Source of the DNA: BOG-1155 sp050012495
Lineage (GTDB): Bacteria > Desulfobacterota > Syntrophorhabdia > Syntrophorhabdales > WCHB1-27
Length of the DNA: 64,000 bases
Direction of reading: 5' to 3'
Assembly (NCBI GenBank): GCA_050012495.1
Contig: JBEKHB010000003.1
Coordinates: forward strand, 43,235-107,234
Positions within the stretch are counted from its first letter, which is position 1. Each line of letters begins with the position of its first letter. The notes beneath the pieces were generated by a model. The model made no database searches. It was not told the origin of the DNA and saw only the letters and a list, made by a program, of their open reading frames with translations. Positions 7,697 to 16,926 of the stretch are shown here, in pieces. The translations under genes and the position numbers were made by a program.

Positions 7697-8296
7697 ATGA
7701 CGCATGTGATGAAAGGCATAGGCGGCATGTTGCCGGTCTGGATCACGTTCCTGGTCGTTTTTATGGGGTGCGGGAAACCTGCGTCTGCCCAATCCGGCAG
7801 GGAAGGAGCGGAAAACCAGGTGAAAAGCATGAATCACGGGGATTGGAAGAACTTCAAAAAGCCGGACGATGCGACTTTGAGAAAAGGCCTGACGCCTTTG
7901 CAGTACAAAGTGACTCGACAGAAGGGCACGGAGGCGCCTTTTAAGAACGAATACGATGACAACCACAGAGAGGGCATCTATGTGGATATCGTATCGGGAG
8001 AACCCCTGTTCAGCTCGCCCGACAAATTTGATTCCCATACGGGTTGGCCAAGTTTTACAAAGCCCCTTGAGCCGGGTAACATAGTGGAGAGGGCGGACAG
8101 GAGTTTCTTTACGAGACGTGTCGAGGTGCGAAGCAGGCATGGAGATTCCCATCTCGGCCACGTCTTCCCGGACGGTCCGCCTCCAACGGGTCTCAGGTAT
8201 TGCATGAATTCCGCCGCCCTGCGGTTTATCCCGAAAGAAGATCTGGCGAAAGCAGGTTACGGGGAATATCTCAGGCTTTTTGCAAGCAGTAAATAA
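7697..8296 (+). CDS. msrB: Peptide-methionine (R)-S-oxide reductase, exported
   Basis: MsrB reduces the R isomer of methionine sulfoxide in proteins. After an N-terminal membrane or lipoprotein-like segment (MLPVWITFLVVFMGCGKPAS), the domain shows GEPLFSSPDKFDSHTGWPSF, RSRHGDSHLGHVFPDGPPPT and GLRYCMNSAALRF, whose Cys is catalytic. The usual zinc CxxC pairs and a Cys in the SxTGWPSF stretch are absent, so recycling probably uses a different reductant. Start ATG 7697 has GGAG eight bases upstream. The signal segment implies a periplasmic role in oxidative repair. Confidence 0.9.
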   Translation: MTHVMKGIGGMLPVWITFLVVFMGCGKPASAQSGREGAENQVKSMNHGDWKNFKKPDDATLRKGLTPLQYKVTRQKGTEAPFKNEYDDNHREGIYVDIVSGEPLFSSPDKFDSHTGWPSFTKPLEPGNIVERADRSFFTRRVEVRSRHGDSHLGHVFPDGPPPTGLRYCMNSAALRFIPKEDLAKAGYGEYLRLFASSK

Positions 8297-8397
8297 TCCG
8301 CGGGCGGTGAAGGCGAGGGGAGAAGGTGAGCCCTTCCGCCGGAATCAGCCCTGAACGTCGCGGCGGGGGCAAGACAGAAACGGAAAGCGGAGAAACC

Positions 8398-10944
8398 ATG
8401 GACCAACAAAGGAGAGCATATAATCCCGTCTACACCTTTTTCCCCATCGAGGTCGAGGGGTTCGATTCCCTCGCCGAACTCGCCCTGAATATGCGCTGGT
8501 ACTGGAACCATGCCGCCGACGAGCTATGGAGGCAGCTTGACCCTGTGCTTTGGGATTTCACCTATAACCCCTGGGTCGTCCTGCAGACCATCTCGCGCGA
8601 GAGGCTGCGCCGCGTGCTCTCCGATGCCTCATTCCGGAACAGGGTGGATGAGCTTTTGCAGGCCGGGCGGCAGGAGGCGGAAGAACCGGCATGGTTTCAG
8701 CTCAAGTATCCAGAGGCCCCGCTTGCGTCCGTGGCACATTTCAGCATGGAGTTCATGCTGAGCGAAGCGCTTCCCATTTATTCGGGAGGGCTCGGCAACG
8801 TGGCGGGCGATCATCTCAAAACCGCCAGCGATCTCGGCGTGCCCGTCGTGGGGGTGGGGCTGCTCTACCAGCAGGGGTATTTCCGCCAGGTGATCGACAG
8901 GGACGGGGCGCAGCAGGCACTTTTTCCCTACAACGACCCGGGGCAATTGCCGATCACGCCGCTGCGCGAGCCTGGCGGAGAATGGCTGCGGCTGGAGTTG
9001 ATGCTGCCCGGCTACCCGCTCTGGCTGCGGGCGTGGCAGGTGCAGGTGGGTCGTCTGAAGCTCTACCTGCTCGACAGCAATGACCTGGCGAATTTCCCGG
9101 CCCACAGGGGCATCACGAGCGAGCTCTACGGGGGTGGGCCGGAGCTGCGGCTCAAGCAGGAGTTGGTGCTCGGGCTCGGCGGATGGCGTCTGCTCGAACA
9201 TGTGGGCATGAAACCGGAGGTCTGCCATCTCAACGAAGGGCACACGGCATTCGCCGTGCTGGAGCGTGCCCGGTCCTTTATGGAAGAGACAGGGCAGCCC
9301 TTCGAGGCAGCGCTGACCTGCACCCGGGCCGGCACCCTTTTTACTACCCATACGCCCGTAGACGCGGGCTTCGACCGGTTTTCTCCGGCCCTCATCGCGC
9401 AATATCTCGGCGGCTATGCCCGGGACAGGCTCCACATTTCCCTCAAGGACCTGCTCGCTCTCGGCCGTCGGAACCCGGACGACCCTGCCGAATACTTCAA
9501 TACGGCGTATCTCGCCATGCGGGGGAGTGGGGCGGCCAATGGGGTAAGCAGACTTCACGGCACAGTGAGCCGCCGTCTCTTTCAGCCCCTCTTTCCGCTC
9601 TGGCCCGAGAACGAGGTGCCCATCGGCCATATCACGAACGGCGTCCATATGCCGAGCTGGGATTCGGCCGAATCCGACGCCCTCTGGACAGGGGCGTGCG
9701 GCAAGGAGCGCTGGATAGGGACTACCGAGAGCCTGGAGCAGCACATGCGCGCTATCCCCGACTCCCTTCTCTGGGAATACCGGACGGTCGCACGCCGGTC
9801 CCTCGTTGAATTCGTTCGGAAACGCTTATTGCTCGAGCAGGGCGCCATGGGTGAATCATTCACGGACGTGGAAGATGCGGCGTACGTATTCGACGCCAAT
9901 GCATTAACCCTGGGCTTCGCCCGCCGTTTTGCGACGTACAAGCGGCCGAACCTGCTGCTGCACGACCCGGAACGGCTGCTGCGCCTGCTTACAAACCCTG
10001 AGCGTCCGGTACAGCTTATTGTTGCGGGCAAGGCCCATCCTGAGGATAAGCCGGGGCAGGCGATGATTCAGCAGTGGACGCGCTTCATCCGTTTGCCCGA
10101 AGCCCGTAAGCGTGTGGCCTTTCTGAGCGATTACGACATGCTGCTGACTGCGCGTCTGGTGCAGGGGGTGGACGTCTGGATCAACACGCCGCGACGCCCC
10201 TGGGAAGCCTGCGGGACAAGCGGCATGAAGGTGCTCGTGAACGGGGGCATCAACCTGTCGGAGCTGGATGGCTGGTGGGCGGAAGCGTATAGGCCCGAGG
10301 TGGGATGGGCGTTGGGCGACGGCAAGGAGCACGGCGACGACCCCGCATGGGATGCCGCCGAGGCAGAGGCACTTTATACGCTCCTTGAAGACGAGGTGGT
10401 CCCAGAGTTTTATACGCGCGACAGCAACGGCATACCCGCCGCCTGGGTGGCGCGCATACGTGAGAGCATGGCATTGCTCACCCCGCATTTTTCCAGCAAC
10501 CGCGCAGTCCGCGAGTACACCGAGCGTTACTATATCCCCCTGGCTGCCGCGTACGTGGAGCGTGCCGCCGATAAAGGCGCCGCCGCGGCCGAAATGGTCA
10601 ATTGGCGACATGACATCGAACGGAAGTGGACCAATGTCCGCTTCGGCGAAGTGAAGGTGGAGGAAGGGGCGGAAGGCCATTTATTTGAGGTCCAGGTCTA
10701 TCTCGATAGCATTGATCCGGACGCGGTCCACGTTGCGCTCTACGCCGACAAATCGGAGACCGGCGACGCCATAAACCAGGAGATGACGCGGGGCCGGAAA
10801 CTTGTCGGCGCGGAAAACGGCTATGTCTATTCGGCGCGGGTTTCCGGAACGCGACCGGCGTCCGACTACACGGCGCGAGTGATACCGCACTGCGAGGGTG
10901 TGGCGGTCCCGATGGAGACCGCCCGGATCCTGTGGCAGCGATGA
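8398..10944 (+). CDS. glgP: Alpha-glucan (glycogen) phosphorylase
   Basis: This 848-residue cytoplasmic enzyme would release glucose-1-phosphate from glycogen or maltodextrin using pyridoxal phosphate. It begins with the DUF3417 domain of the bacterial short alpha-glucan phosphorylases (FDSLAELALNMRWYWNHAAD), then HFSMEFMLSEALPIYSGGLG and GNVAGDHLKTASDLGVPV. Further on are TTHTPVDAGFDRF, FARRFATYKRPNLLL, and the cofactor region WEACGTSGMKVLVNGG, with LSELDGWWAEAY after it. ATG 8398 has GGAG at the right distance; the longer frame from 8326 has a low-complexity extension. No other glycogen gene is adjacent. Confidence 0.93.
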   Translation: MDQQRRAYNPVYTFFPIEVEGFDSLAELALNMRWYWNHAADELWRQLDPVLWDFTYNPWVVLQTISRERLRRVLSDASFRNRVDELLQAGRQEAEEPAWFQLKYPEAPLASVAHFSMEFMLSEALPIYSGGLGNVAGDHLKTASDLGVPVVGVGLLYQQGYFRQVIDRDGAQQALFPYNDPGQLPITPLREPGGEWLRLELMLPGYPLWLRAWQVQVGRLKLYLLDSNDLANFPAHRGITSELYGGGPELRLKQELVLGLGGWRLLEHVGMKPEVCHLNEGHTAFAVLERARSFMEETGQPFEAALTCTRAGTLFTTHTPVDAGFDRFSPALIAQYLGGYARDRLHISLKDLLALGRRNPDDPAEYFNTAYLAMRGSGAANGVSRLHGTVSRRLFQPLFPLWPENEVPIGHITNGVHMPSWDSAESDALWTGACGKERWIGTTESLEQHMRAIPDSLLWEYRTVARRSLVEFVRKRLLLEQGAMGESFTDVEDAAYVFDANALTLGFARRFATYKRPNLLLHDPERLLRLLTNPERPVQLIVAGKAHPEDKPGQAMIQQWTRFIRLPEARKRVAFLSDYDMLLTARLVQGVDVWINTPRRPWEACGTSGMKVLVNGGINLSELDGWWAEAYRPEVGWALGDGKEHGDDPAWDAAEAEALYTLLEDEVVPEFYTRDSNGIPAAWVARIRESMALLTPHFSSNRAVREYTERYYIPLAAAYVERAADKGAAAAEMVNWRHDIERKWTNVRFGEVKVEEGAEGHLFEVQVYLDSIDPDAVHVALYADKSETGDAINQEMTRGRKLVGAENGYVYSARVSGTRPASDYTARVIPHCEGVAVPMETARILWQR

Positions 10945-11109
10945 GGCGACGAAAGAGGACCATGAACCCGGCACAGGCCCCGCCGCATCCGGCCCGAGCC
11001 TTCAGCTTCAGAGCGAGGCAAAGCGCCCGGACGAGGGCGGGTCGACGCCGGCGGCTGCGAGGGAAAAGCCCTCAGATGAATACGGAAATGTGACTGCGGT
11101 GGCGGATTA

Positions 11110-11421
11110 CTAATACGACCGGCCGCCTCTTCCGCCGCCTCTTCCGCCGCCTCCGCCGAAACCGCCCCGGCCTTTGTCAGCCCGGGCCCGGGCTTCGTTC
11201 ACGGCAAGCGTGCGGCCATGCACTTCTTTCCCGTTAAGGCCGCTTATGGCGGCCTGGGCTGCAGCGGCGTCAGCCATTTCCACAAACCCGAATCCTTTCG
11301 ACTGGTTGCTGTACTGATCCTTGATGATGTTCACCGATGTGACCTGCCCGTAGGCCTCAAAAGCCTCCTTCAGTTCCTCCTCGGTGGTGCTGTACGCCAG
11401 GTTGCCGACGTAAATGTTCAC
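11110..11421 (-). CDS. RRM-type RNA-binding protein with Gly/Arg-rich tail
   Basis: This 103-residue protein carries one RNA recognition motif: NIYVGNLAYSTTEEEL (RNP2) and GFGFVEM (RNP1), preceded by DQYSNQSK, then NGKEVHGRTLAVNEARAR. It ends in an RGG-like tail of Gly and Arg. Such proteins are common cold- or stress-induced RNA chaperones in delta- and cyanobacteria. The start is GTG at 11421 with GAGGAGGG five bases ahead. Confidence 0.93.
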   Translation of the reverse strand: MNIYVGNLAYSTTEEELKEAFEAYGQVTSVNIIKDQYSNQSKGFGFVEMADAAAAQAAISGLNGKEVHGRTLAVNEARARADKGRGGFGGGGGRGGGRGGRSY

Positions 11422-11501
11422 TGTGACCCTCCTCGGTCGTAAAAGTCGTCGAAGATCAAAGATCTCCCCATCTCAACTATTATTTTGTTATTATGGACGC
11501 T

Positions 11502-11684
11502 TCAAGAGCCGGCTTCCTTGTCGTCTGGTTCATCTGTAACGTCGGGCGCCTGCTGCTCATTGTCTCCCGCATCTTTTACGGGGCTGCCTTTGCCGTGTCT
11601 CCGTGCCATCTTCTCCATAGCTTCGTCTTTACGTTTCATTTCTTTCTGGCGTTTCAAGAAGCTGTGCTGACTTCGCCTTGCCAT
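11502..11684 (-). CDS. Small basic conserved-type protein, function unknown
   Basis: From ATG 11684, with AAGGAG five to six bases upstream, the protein is 60 residues: a strongly basic first half (MARRSQHSFLKRQKEMKRKD, EAMEKMARRHGKG) and an acidic tail (DVTDEPDDKEAGS). The charge pattern is that of a small nucleic-acid- or ribosome-associated protein, but no family is certain. It sits among other small RNA/DNA binders (RRM, PC4-like) on the same strand. The longer frame to 11771 lacks support. Confidence 0.6.
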   Translation of the reverse strand: MARRSQHSFLKRQKEMKRKDEAMEKMARRHGKGSPVKDAGDNEQQAPDVTDEPDDKEAGS

Positions 11685-11897
11685 CCCTTCTCCTTGCCTG
11701 ATAGGGGGTTGCCTCATCGGCCGAAGAACCGATCCGCTGGACAAAAAACGCATTCCGGATGCTTTCCTCAACCCTGGGAACGGCGTCCGGAAGAACCGTG
11801 AAACCCTCGCAGCATGATGTTATTTTGATTATGGACCTTAAGCGGCTTTTTGTCAAGAAAGATCAGGAATCGTGTCGGTAGTCTCCCGTCTCCCGCG

Positions 11898-12116
11898 TCA
11901 CGGAAGCTCGGCAATCCGCCTTCTCGCCTCCTTCAGCAGCTTGATAGCCTGCTCCGCTTGGTCAGCGGTAATGGAAACCCCGGCGGGGGTTGCGATTAGC
12001 TCGCCGTCCTGACCGGTCTGGTGCACCCTGAAATCTATCATTTTCGTACCTTTAACGTCGCGGAGCGTGACCAGCAATTTCTGTTTGTGTCTGTCGTTGA
12101 TTTTTCCTATAAGCAC
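11898..12116 (-). CDS. PC4/p15-like single-stranded nucleic-acid-binding protein
   Basis: This 72-residue protein has the antiparallel sheet pattern of bacterial PC4-like coactivator proteins: KLLVTLRDVKGTKMIDFRVH, then GELIATPAGVSITADQAEQA and a basic C-terminal helix LLKEARRRI. Family members bind single-stranded DNA or RNA as dimers. Start GTG 12116 has AAGGAGG about four bases upstream. It is downstream of the nitronate monooxygenase on the same strand but with its own ribosome site and about 200 bp between. Confidence 0.72.
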   Translation of the reverse strand: MLIGKINDRHKQKLLVTLRDVKGTKMIDFRVHQTGQDGELIATPAGVSITADQAEQAIKLLKEARRRIAELP

Positions 12117-12313
12117 AGAACCTCCTTTTCAGTACGGTGCACGACCCTTATCCTCCCATGGACGGCGTGTGGGCTTTCAGGTTGACCGCTGTCCGCCGGC
12201 CCCCTGGTGCTTCGCGCCTCGTCGCTGCTTCAAGGGGAACCACGTAGTTTTTCCCCCCGCCCTTAAGAGGCCGTTTTCGGTGCGGGCGGGAATGAGGGAA
12301 GGGAAGGGCGTCG

Positions 12314-13420
12314 TTACGGGTGAGCACTGGATCCGGTAAGCTCGTTCATGAGGTCTTTGACCGTAAGCGTCCTGTCCACACGATAACCGTTCGTCCCGAC
12401 CGTATACAGAGGCTCTTCGGACTCCATGTTGTAACCCGCCGAGCTCAAAAGGCCGTTGCAGATGCAAAAGTAGTCCCGGCTCGATGACGTGGCGCGACAG
12501 AGGTAAGAGCCGCTCTTGTCCTTAAGCTGGACGTATCCCTTGTCGCATCGCGGTTTCCTGAGACCCTGCTGCGCGGAAAGAAACATGGGCGCTTTCCGTA
12601 GTATCCGGAAAGGCAGCCCGCAAGGCGAGCCTGGTTTCCGGGAAACGATTATGTCTTCCTTGCTCGCATCCAGAACAGCCTGTTTGTACCGCATCGATGC
12701 ACTGCTTTCTTCCGTTACCAAAAAGCGGGTCCCCATCTGCACGCCGTCAGCCCCGAGATGCAAAAAGCTCAGGATGTCCTCGCGCGTGAAAATACCGCCG
12801 GCGACGATCACAGGGAAATTTCCATATTTCGCCGCGGTCTCCTTGACGGGAGGCAGGAGATTTTCGAGTTTGTTCTCTTCCAGGGATATTTCCTCGAATT
12901 TGAACCCAAGATGACCGCCTGCAAGAGGGCCCTCCAGTACGGCCGCATCAGGTCTGTAGCCGTGCCTTTCCCATTTTCTGCAAATAAGCTCCAGCGCCCT
13001 CGCAGAAGAGACAATGGGAACAAGGGCGGTGGCTCCCGGATCCTTGATAGTGGGAAGGGCCAGGGGAAGACCTCCGCCGGAGATAATTACATCAACCCCC
13101 GCATCGATAGCGGCCCTGACCGAATCTTCGTAATGTCTGGCAATGGCCACCATGATGTTGATGCCGACGACCCCACCCTTATCTTTGGCGATCGACAGCT
13201 CTTCGCGTACTGCCTGGTACGTGGTAAGCTCTTTTTGAAGTCTTCTGGACGTTAACAAGTCCAGACATGCGCTCGACACGATACCGAGTCCTCCCTCGAC
13301 GGCAACCGCCGAAGCAAGCGGAGAAAGAGACACCCCGATGCCCATTCCCCCCTGGACGATCGGCACGGGTATATGTTTCCCCTTTATGGTTAAGGGCGGC
13401 AAAACTTGTTTGTACGGCAT
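12314..13420 (-). CDS. Nitronate monooxygenase-type flavoprotein
   Basis: This 368-residue TIM-barrel protein binds FMN: VPIVQGGMGIGVSLSPLASA at the N-terminus, GVDVIISGGGLPLALPT, EGPLAGGHLGFK, PVIVAGGIFTREDI and LGADGVQMGTRFLVTEES. Relatives include nitronate monooxygenase (2-nitropropane dioxygenase) and FabK-type enoyl-ACP reductases. The length and LAGGHLGF favour the nitronate monooxygenase branch, but anaerobic members may be reductases. A C-terminal Cys-rich extension (CDKGYVQL, YLCRATSSSRDYFCICNG) is common to anaerobe members. ATG 13420 has AGGAG six bases upstream. Confidence 0.87.
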   Translation of the reverse strand: MPYKQVLPPLTIKGKHIPVPIVQGGMGIGVSLSPLASAVAVEGGLGIVSSACLDLLTSRRLQKELTTYQAVREELSIAKDKGGVVGINIMVAIARHYEDSVRAAIDAGVDVIISGGGLPLALPTIKDPGATALVPIVSSARALELICRKWERHGYRPDAAVLEGPLAGGHLGFKFEEISLEENKLENLLPPVKETAAKYGNFPVIVAGGIFTREDILSFLHLGADGVQMGTRFLVTEESSASMRYKQAVLDASKEDIIVSRKPGSPCGLPFRILRKAPMFLSAQQGLRKPRCDKGYVQLKDKSGSYLCRATSSSRDYFCICNGLLSSAGYNMESEEPLYTVGTNGYRVDRTLTVKDLMNELTGSSAHP

Positions 13421-13578
13421 TCACGGCTCCTGCGGTGACCATATTTGCGTGAAGAAGGAAATCCGGGATAATCAAAGGAGTTCCATCGAACGCACATAGC
13501 TTAGTCATCTAAGAGAGACAATAGCAACAAAAAAGTCTCATTCCGCTGCAATGAAGGCATTTATTTCTGAAATTTGGC

Positions 13579-13607
13579 TTGACTTCGACATAAGTGTGTG
13601 GTATTGT
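13579..13607 (+). promoter_or_regulatory. Promoter of the cold-shock gene
   Basis: TTGACT (13579-13584) and TATTGT (13602-13607) are 17 bp apart. Transcription from here would give a leader of roughly 110 nt before the csp start, as is usual for cold-shock genes. Confidence 0.6.
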
Positions 13608-13643
13608 CTGCCCTAAGAAGTTTACGTTTTTGCCGTATTGAGA

Positions 13644-13671
13644 GCCGCAAAGACCTGTTAAGCTTTGCGGC
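13644..13671 (+). promoter_or_regulatory. 5'-leader hairpin of the cold-shock gene
   Basis: GCCGCAAAG (13644-13652) pairs perfectly with CTTTGCGGC (13663-13671), followed by GTTTCTTATT. It sits in the leader between promoter and start codon. It could be an attenuator or a temperature-responsive structure of the kind known in cspA leaders; which one cannot be told from sequence. Confidence 0.6.
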
Positions 13672-13724
13672 GTTTCTTATTGCGTTTTCGTAACCTTTCA
13701 ACGCTACGAAAGGAGGTGTGTGCT

Positions 13725-13925
13725 ATGACGAAAGGAACCGTTAAGTGGTTTAATGAGTCGAAGGGTTTTGGATTCATCACCAAAGAAGATGGTGAAGATA
13801 TCTTTGTCCACCATACGTCTATTGCCGGCAACGGGTTTAAATCTTTGTCGGAAGGTCAGGCGGTCAGCTTCGACGTCGAGAAGACGCCGAAAGGCCTTCG
13901 GGCGACGAACGTCGTGAAACTCTAA
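13725..13925 (+). CDS. csp: Cold-shock domain protein
   Basis: This 66-residue single-domain protein shows KGTVKWFNESKGFGFI (RNP1) and DIFVHHTSI (RNP2), then GQAVSFDVEKTPKGLRATNV. It binds single-stranded RNA and DNA and melts secondary structure. ATG 13725 follows AAAGGAGG by eight bases; the longer frame from 13665 is leader. A GC-rich hairpin terminator follows at 13939-13968. Confidence 0.95.
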   Translation: MTKGTVKWFNESKGFGFITKEDGEDIFVHHTSIAGNGFKSLSEGQAVSFDVEKTPKGLRATNVVKL

Positions 13926-13938
13926 GGCTACTACAGGA

Positions 13939-13968
13939 GGGGCCGTCTTTGGGCGGCCCTTGTTTTTG
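13939..13968 (+). terminator. Terminator of the cold-shock gene
   Basis: GGGGCCG and CGGCCC form a hairpin followed by TTGTTTTT, 14 bp after the stop codon. Confidence 0.75.
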
Positions 13969-14296
13969 CCGGGCGGTCGGGTGAATTTCGCGCCTTGCCA
14001 CCCGCGCCATCGCCGAGGAGCGCGGGTACCCTGCCTATGTATCTCGGCGCCTTGCATCAAAATTCCCTCCGACCGGAAGAGCTTGTCGGCAGATGTTCCG
14101 TCCTGTTTCCCCCCCCGCACCTTCCCACTTTCCGCGCAAAAAAATAGGCAGAGTTTGCAAATGCTCGGCCTGACCGCCTCGAGTCACTGACAGATTAATT
14201 TTTGTGATGATAGTAATAAGGATGCCGGCGAGACCGGTTTATCAAGCACATACAAGGTGGGTGGGTGGTACGGATATGGTGTGGAGGAAAGGTCGT
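13969..14296. other. About 330 bp with no supported gene
   Basis: Between the csp terminator and the radical SAM start no gene, RNA or repeat is convincing. The stretch is C-rich near 14100-14125 and contains an AT-rich patch near 14190-14215 that could hold a promoter for the downstream gene. Confidence 0.35.
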
Positions 14297-15229
14297 GTGC
14301 CCCGGTTGATCAGTCGGGTGAGGGCCGAGGCCGTCGACGTACTCCAGGTGAACGTCGGGTACCGGTGTAATCTGGAATGCAGGCACTGCCATGTGAATGC
14401 AGGTCCCCAAAGGCGAGAAGCGATGCCGGCAGAAGTGATGGAGCAGTGCGTCAAGGTCTTCAGCGCCCATTCCATCGATACCCTCGATATTACGGGCGGG
14501 AGCCCCGAGCTGCACCCGCGTCTCCGGTGGTTGCTTGACCGATGCGCCCCTTTGGGGCGTCGCCTTGTAGTGAGGACTAACGGGGTGATCCTTCTGGAAA
14601 AAGGGTATGAAACGTTTATCGATCTCTATGCCCGGAATCACGTGGCGGTTGTGCTCTCTCTCCCACATATGGAGCCCGGGGTCACCGAGCGGCAGAGAGG
14701 CCAGGGGGTATTTCCTCGACTGATCGAGATCCTGCGCAGGCTCAACGACCGCGGGTATGGACAAGGGGACAGCGGCCTCATCCTGAACCTCGTTCACAAT
14801 CCCGGCGGGGCCTACCTGCCTGCCTCCCAAGCCGGCTTGGAGGCGCATTACAGGCGGACCCTTCAGGAAAGGCACGGCATACGTTTTGACCGTCTCTTTT
14901 GCATCACGAATATGCCGGTCGGCCGGTATCTGGAATACTTGCGAAGGACGGACAATTACGAGGAATATATGAGGGGGCTCGTCAGGACGTTCAATCCGGC
15001 GACGCTCGGGGGCGTGATATGCAAACGCATGCTCTCCGTGGGCTGGGACGGAAGCTTGTACGACTGCGATTTTAACCAGATGCTCGGTCTGCGCACGGAC
15101 CATGACGCGCCCGGGCACATTTCAGCCTTTGACTTCGAGAACCTGGCCGGCCGCCGGATCGTCACGGGCGACCATTGCTACCGCTGTACCGGAGGCGCGG
15201 GAAGTTCCTGCCGGGGCGAAGTGGCGTAG
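14297..15229 (+). CDS. arsS: ArsS-type radical SAM protein (arsenosugar biosynthesis family)
   Basis: The radical SAM cluster motif is CNLECRHC (CxxxCxxC) in VNVGYRCNLECRHCHVNAGP. The family signatures follow: LDITGGSPELHPRLRWL, LNLVHNPGGAYLP, FCITNMPVGRYLEYL, MLSVGWDGSLYDCDFNQML and the C-terminal CYRCTGGAGSSC. This layout is that of ArsS, thought to attach an adenosyl group to dimethylarsenite. The start is GTG 14297 with GGAGG nine bases upstream; ATGs at 14204 and 14276 are in frame but lack a site. No arsenite methyltransferase is adjacent, so the substrate is inferred from the family only. Confidence 0.82.
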   Translation: MPRLISRVRAEAVDVLQVNVGYRCNLECRHCHVNAGPQRREAMPAEVMEQCVKVFSAHSIDTLDITGGSPELHPRLRWLLDRCAPLGRRLVVRTNGVILLEKGYETFIDLYARNHVAVVLSLPHMEPGVTERQRGQGVFPRLIEILRRLNDRGYGQGDSGLILNLVHNPGGAYLPASQAGLEAHYRRTLQERHGIRFDRLFCITNMPVGRYLEYLRRTDNYEEYMRGLVRTFNPATLGGVICKRMLSVGWDGSLYDCDFNQMLGLRTDHDAPGHISAFDFENLAGRRIVTGDHCYRCTGGAGSSCRGEVA

Positions 15230-15427
15230 GACAGGCCTGAGCCCTCCGGCTTCGTATGATGTTCTTTCGACGGATCTTCTGTCTTCACGCACGGCCATAG
15301 GGGGTAACCACGATCGGTAGGGATTTGCCGGGAAAAAGGCAGATCACCGGGAATTACCGGTGGCGCATGGTTCTTTTGAAGTCCTGGTTGATCTATGCTA
15401 AAGTGTTCTCGGCGGAAGGGGCGCTAC

Positions 15428-16921
15428 GTGACATTGCACTTGGTAGAAAATCCCACTATCTTGCGAGCCATGCTCGATGCGCTTCCTCATGAGCTGTATG
15501 TGCTCAATGAGCATCTCGAAATCGAGTGGGTCAACGAAAGGGCCCTGGAACGCTATGGCACGAGGAGTGTCTTCAAAAGGCGCAAGGCCCGTTGCTACAG
15601 AGAGATCCTTGACAGGCGAGAGCGATGTGACGATTGCCCCGTGGTCAAAAGCTTCGAATCGGGAAAAATTGAGATCGCAGAAATAAAGAGCTCGACAGGA
15701 GATGAGCACCGTCATTTTCTCGCTACCGCAGTGCCTCTCGGTCGGCACCGTGCCGACGACACGCATCTGGTGATTGAAATGGTGCAGGATATCACCGCAT
15801 CGAAGCAGGTTGAGGAGCAGCTGCGCCGGATCAGCGAGTTGAACTCAGCGATCATAGAGAACGCGCCTGTAGCCATTTTCACCATCGACAGGAACGGCAT
15901 GTTTCTCAGCGTGAATCCTGCGCTTGGAACGCTTTCCGGCTTGGGCGCCCAGGCCTCGGAAAAGCTACTCGGTTTCAATTGGCTGCGGAATCGCTATACG
16001 ATCAGTTGCGGCCTCGCGGATTATATAAAGAAAGGATTGAACGGAGAGGCTTTTGCGCTGTGGGATTTTCCTTTCGCTAATTATCGCGGTGAGAGCCAGT
16101 ATATGCATTTCAGGGGGGTGCCGTTAAGAACAAAGGACGGAAGGGTAGAAGGACTTCTCTGCATTATTGAGGAAACGACCGAGAGGGTGCGGATAAGTGC
16201 CCAGTTGATGCAGGAAGGGAAGATGTCGGCCATCGGAAGACTCGCAACGGCTATCGCTCATGAGCTCAACAACCCCCTTGCCACGTTAGTGGCGCATGCC
16301 GAGCTTGCCTGCGATCTGATCCCCCCTTCAGGCCGTCTTGGTGTCACGGCGGCTGAATTTGAAGAGCTGCGGGGATATCTGGAAGTCGTTCAAAAGCAGG
16401 CCTTTCAGTGCAAGGAGATTATCAAGAATCTATTCGACCTTTTGTGGAGAGAAGGGATCGAAGAGGGCAGCATCGACGTCAATTATCTGTTGGACGATAT
16501 AGTCGGAGCAAAGGACTTTTCGGAGCGGGGGGTAAGGGTTACAAGAGCCTTTCGTACCGATCTGCCGTTGATAAAAGGGGACTCCAGGGCCTTGAGACAA
16601 GTATTCATGAATATCACCCAAAACGCCCTTGACGCCATGGAAGCGAGAACGGAGGCAGAAATCAGGATAAAGACGGAGATTGACGAGGAATGCGTAAGGG
16701 TCGAGTTCGAGGACAACGGACCCGGTATTCCGGAAAGTATCGCCGACCATATTTTTGAGCCCTTCTTTACCACAAAGAAATCGAGCAAGGGTATGGGGCT
16801 TGGTTTGACAATCTGCCACGATCTCATGAAAAAGATGGGGGGCGGTATTGAGATGCGGCAGCGACAGGGAGGCGGAAGCATCTTCAGGATAAGTCTCCCG
16901 GTTGCCGCGAGCAAGGGGTGA
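15428..16921 (+). CDS. PAS-domain sensor histidine kinase
   Basis: The protein has two N-terminal PAS-like modules: about 12-130, with Cys residues CYREIL and CDDCPVV, and about 140-265, NSAIIENAPVAIFTIDRNG. The kinase core has AIAHELNNPL (H-box, phosphorylated His), QNALDAM (N-box), DNGPGIP and GMGLGL. No membrane segment is seen, so it senses a cytoplasmic cue; the first PAS cysteines could hold a redox or metal ligand. GTG 15428 has AAGGGG six bases ahead; an in-frame ATG at 15395 has no site. Its stop lies six bases ahead of the response regulator's ATG, so the two are partners. Confidence 0.9.
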   Translation: MTLHLVENPTILRAMLDALPHELYVLNEHLEIEWVNERALERYGTRSVFKRRKARCYREILDRRERCDDCPVVKSFESGKIEIAEIKSSTGDEHRHFLATAVPLGRHRADDTHLVIEMVQDITASKQVEEQLRRISELNSAIIENAPVAIFTIDRNGMFLSVNPALGTLSGLGAQASEKLLGFNWLRNRYTISCGLADYIKKGLNGEAFALWDFPFANYRGESQYMHFRGVPLRTKDGRVEGLLCIIEETTERVRISAQLMQEGKMSAIGRLATAIAHELNNPLATLVAHAELACDLIPPSGRLGVTAAEFEELRGYLEVVQKQAFQCKEIIKNLFDLLWREGIEEGSIDVNYLLDDIVGAKDFSERGVRVTRAFRTDLPLIKGDSRALRQVFMNITQNALDAMEARTEAEIRIKTEIDEECVRVEFEDNGPGIPESIADHIFEPFFTTKKSSKGMGLGLTICHDLMKKMGGGIEMRQRQGGGSIFRISLPVAASKG

Positions 16922-16926
16922 GGACC

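Noticed and set aside
10941..11113. Short plus-strand frames after glgP, including a hydrophilic one ending TAVADY
   Set aside because: Composition of one frame is protein-like but it has no start codon in the intergenic part; the other overlaps the glgP stop but encodes an Arg-rich low-complexity peptide.
12240..12290. GC-rich inverted repeat after the nitronate monooxygenase gene
   Set aside because: The arms are CCCGCCC and GGGCGGG but the T-run is on the wrong side for either strand, so it is not called a terminator.
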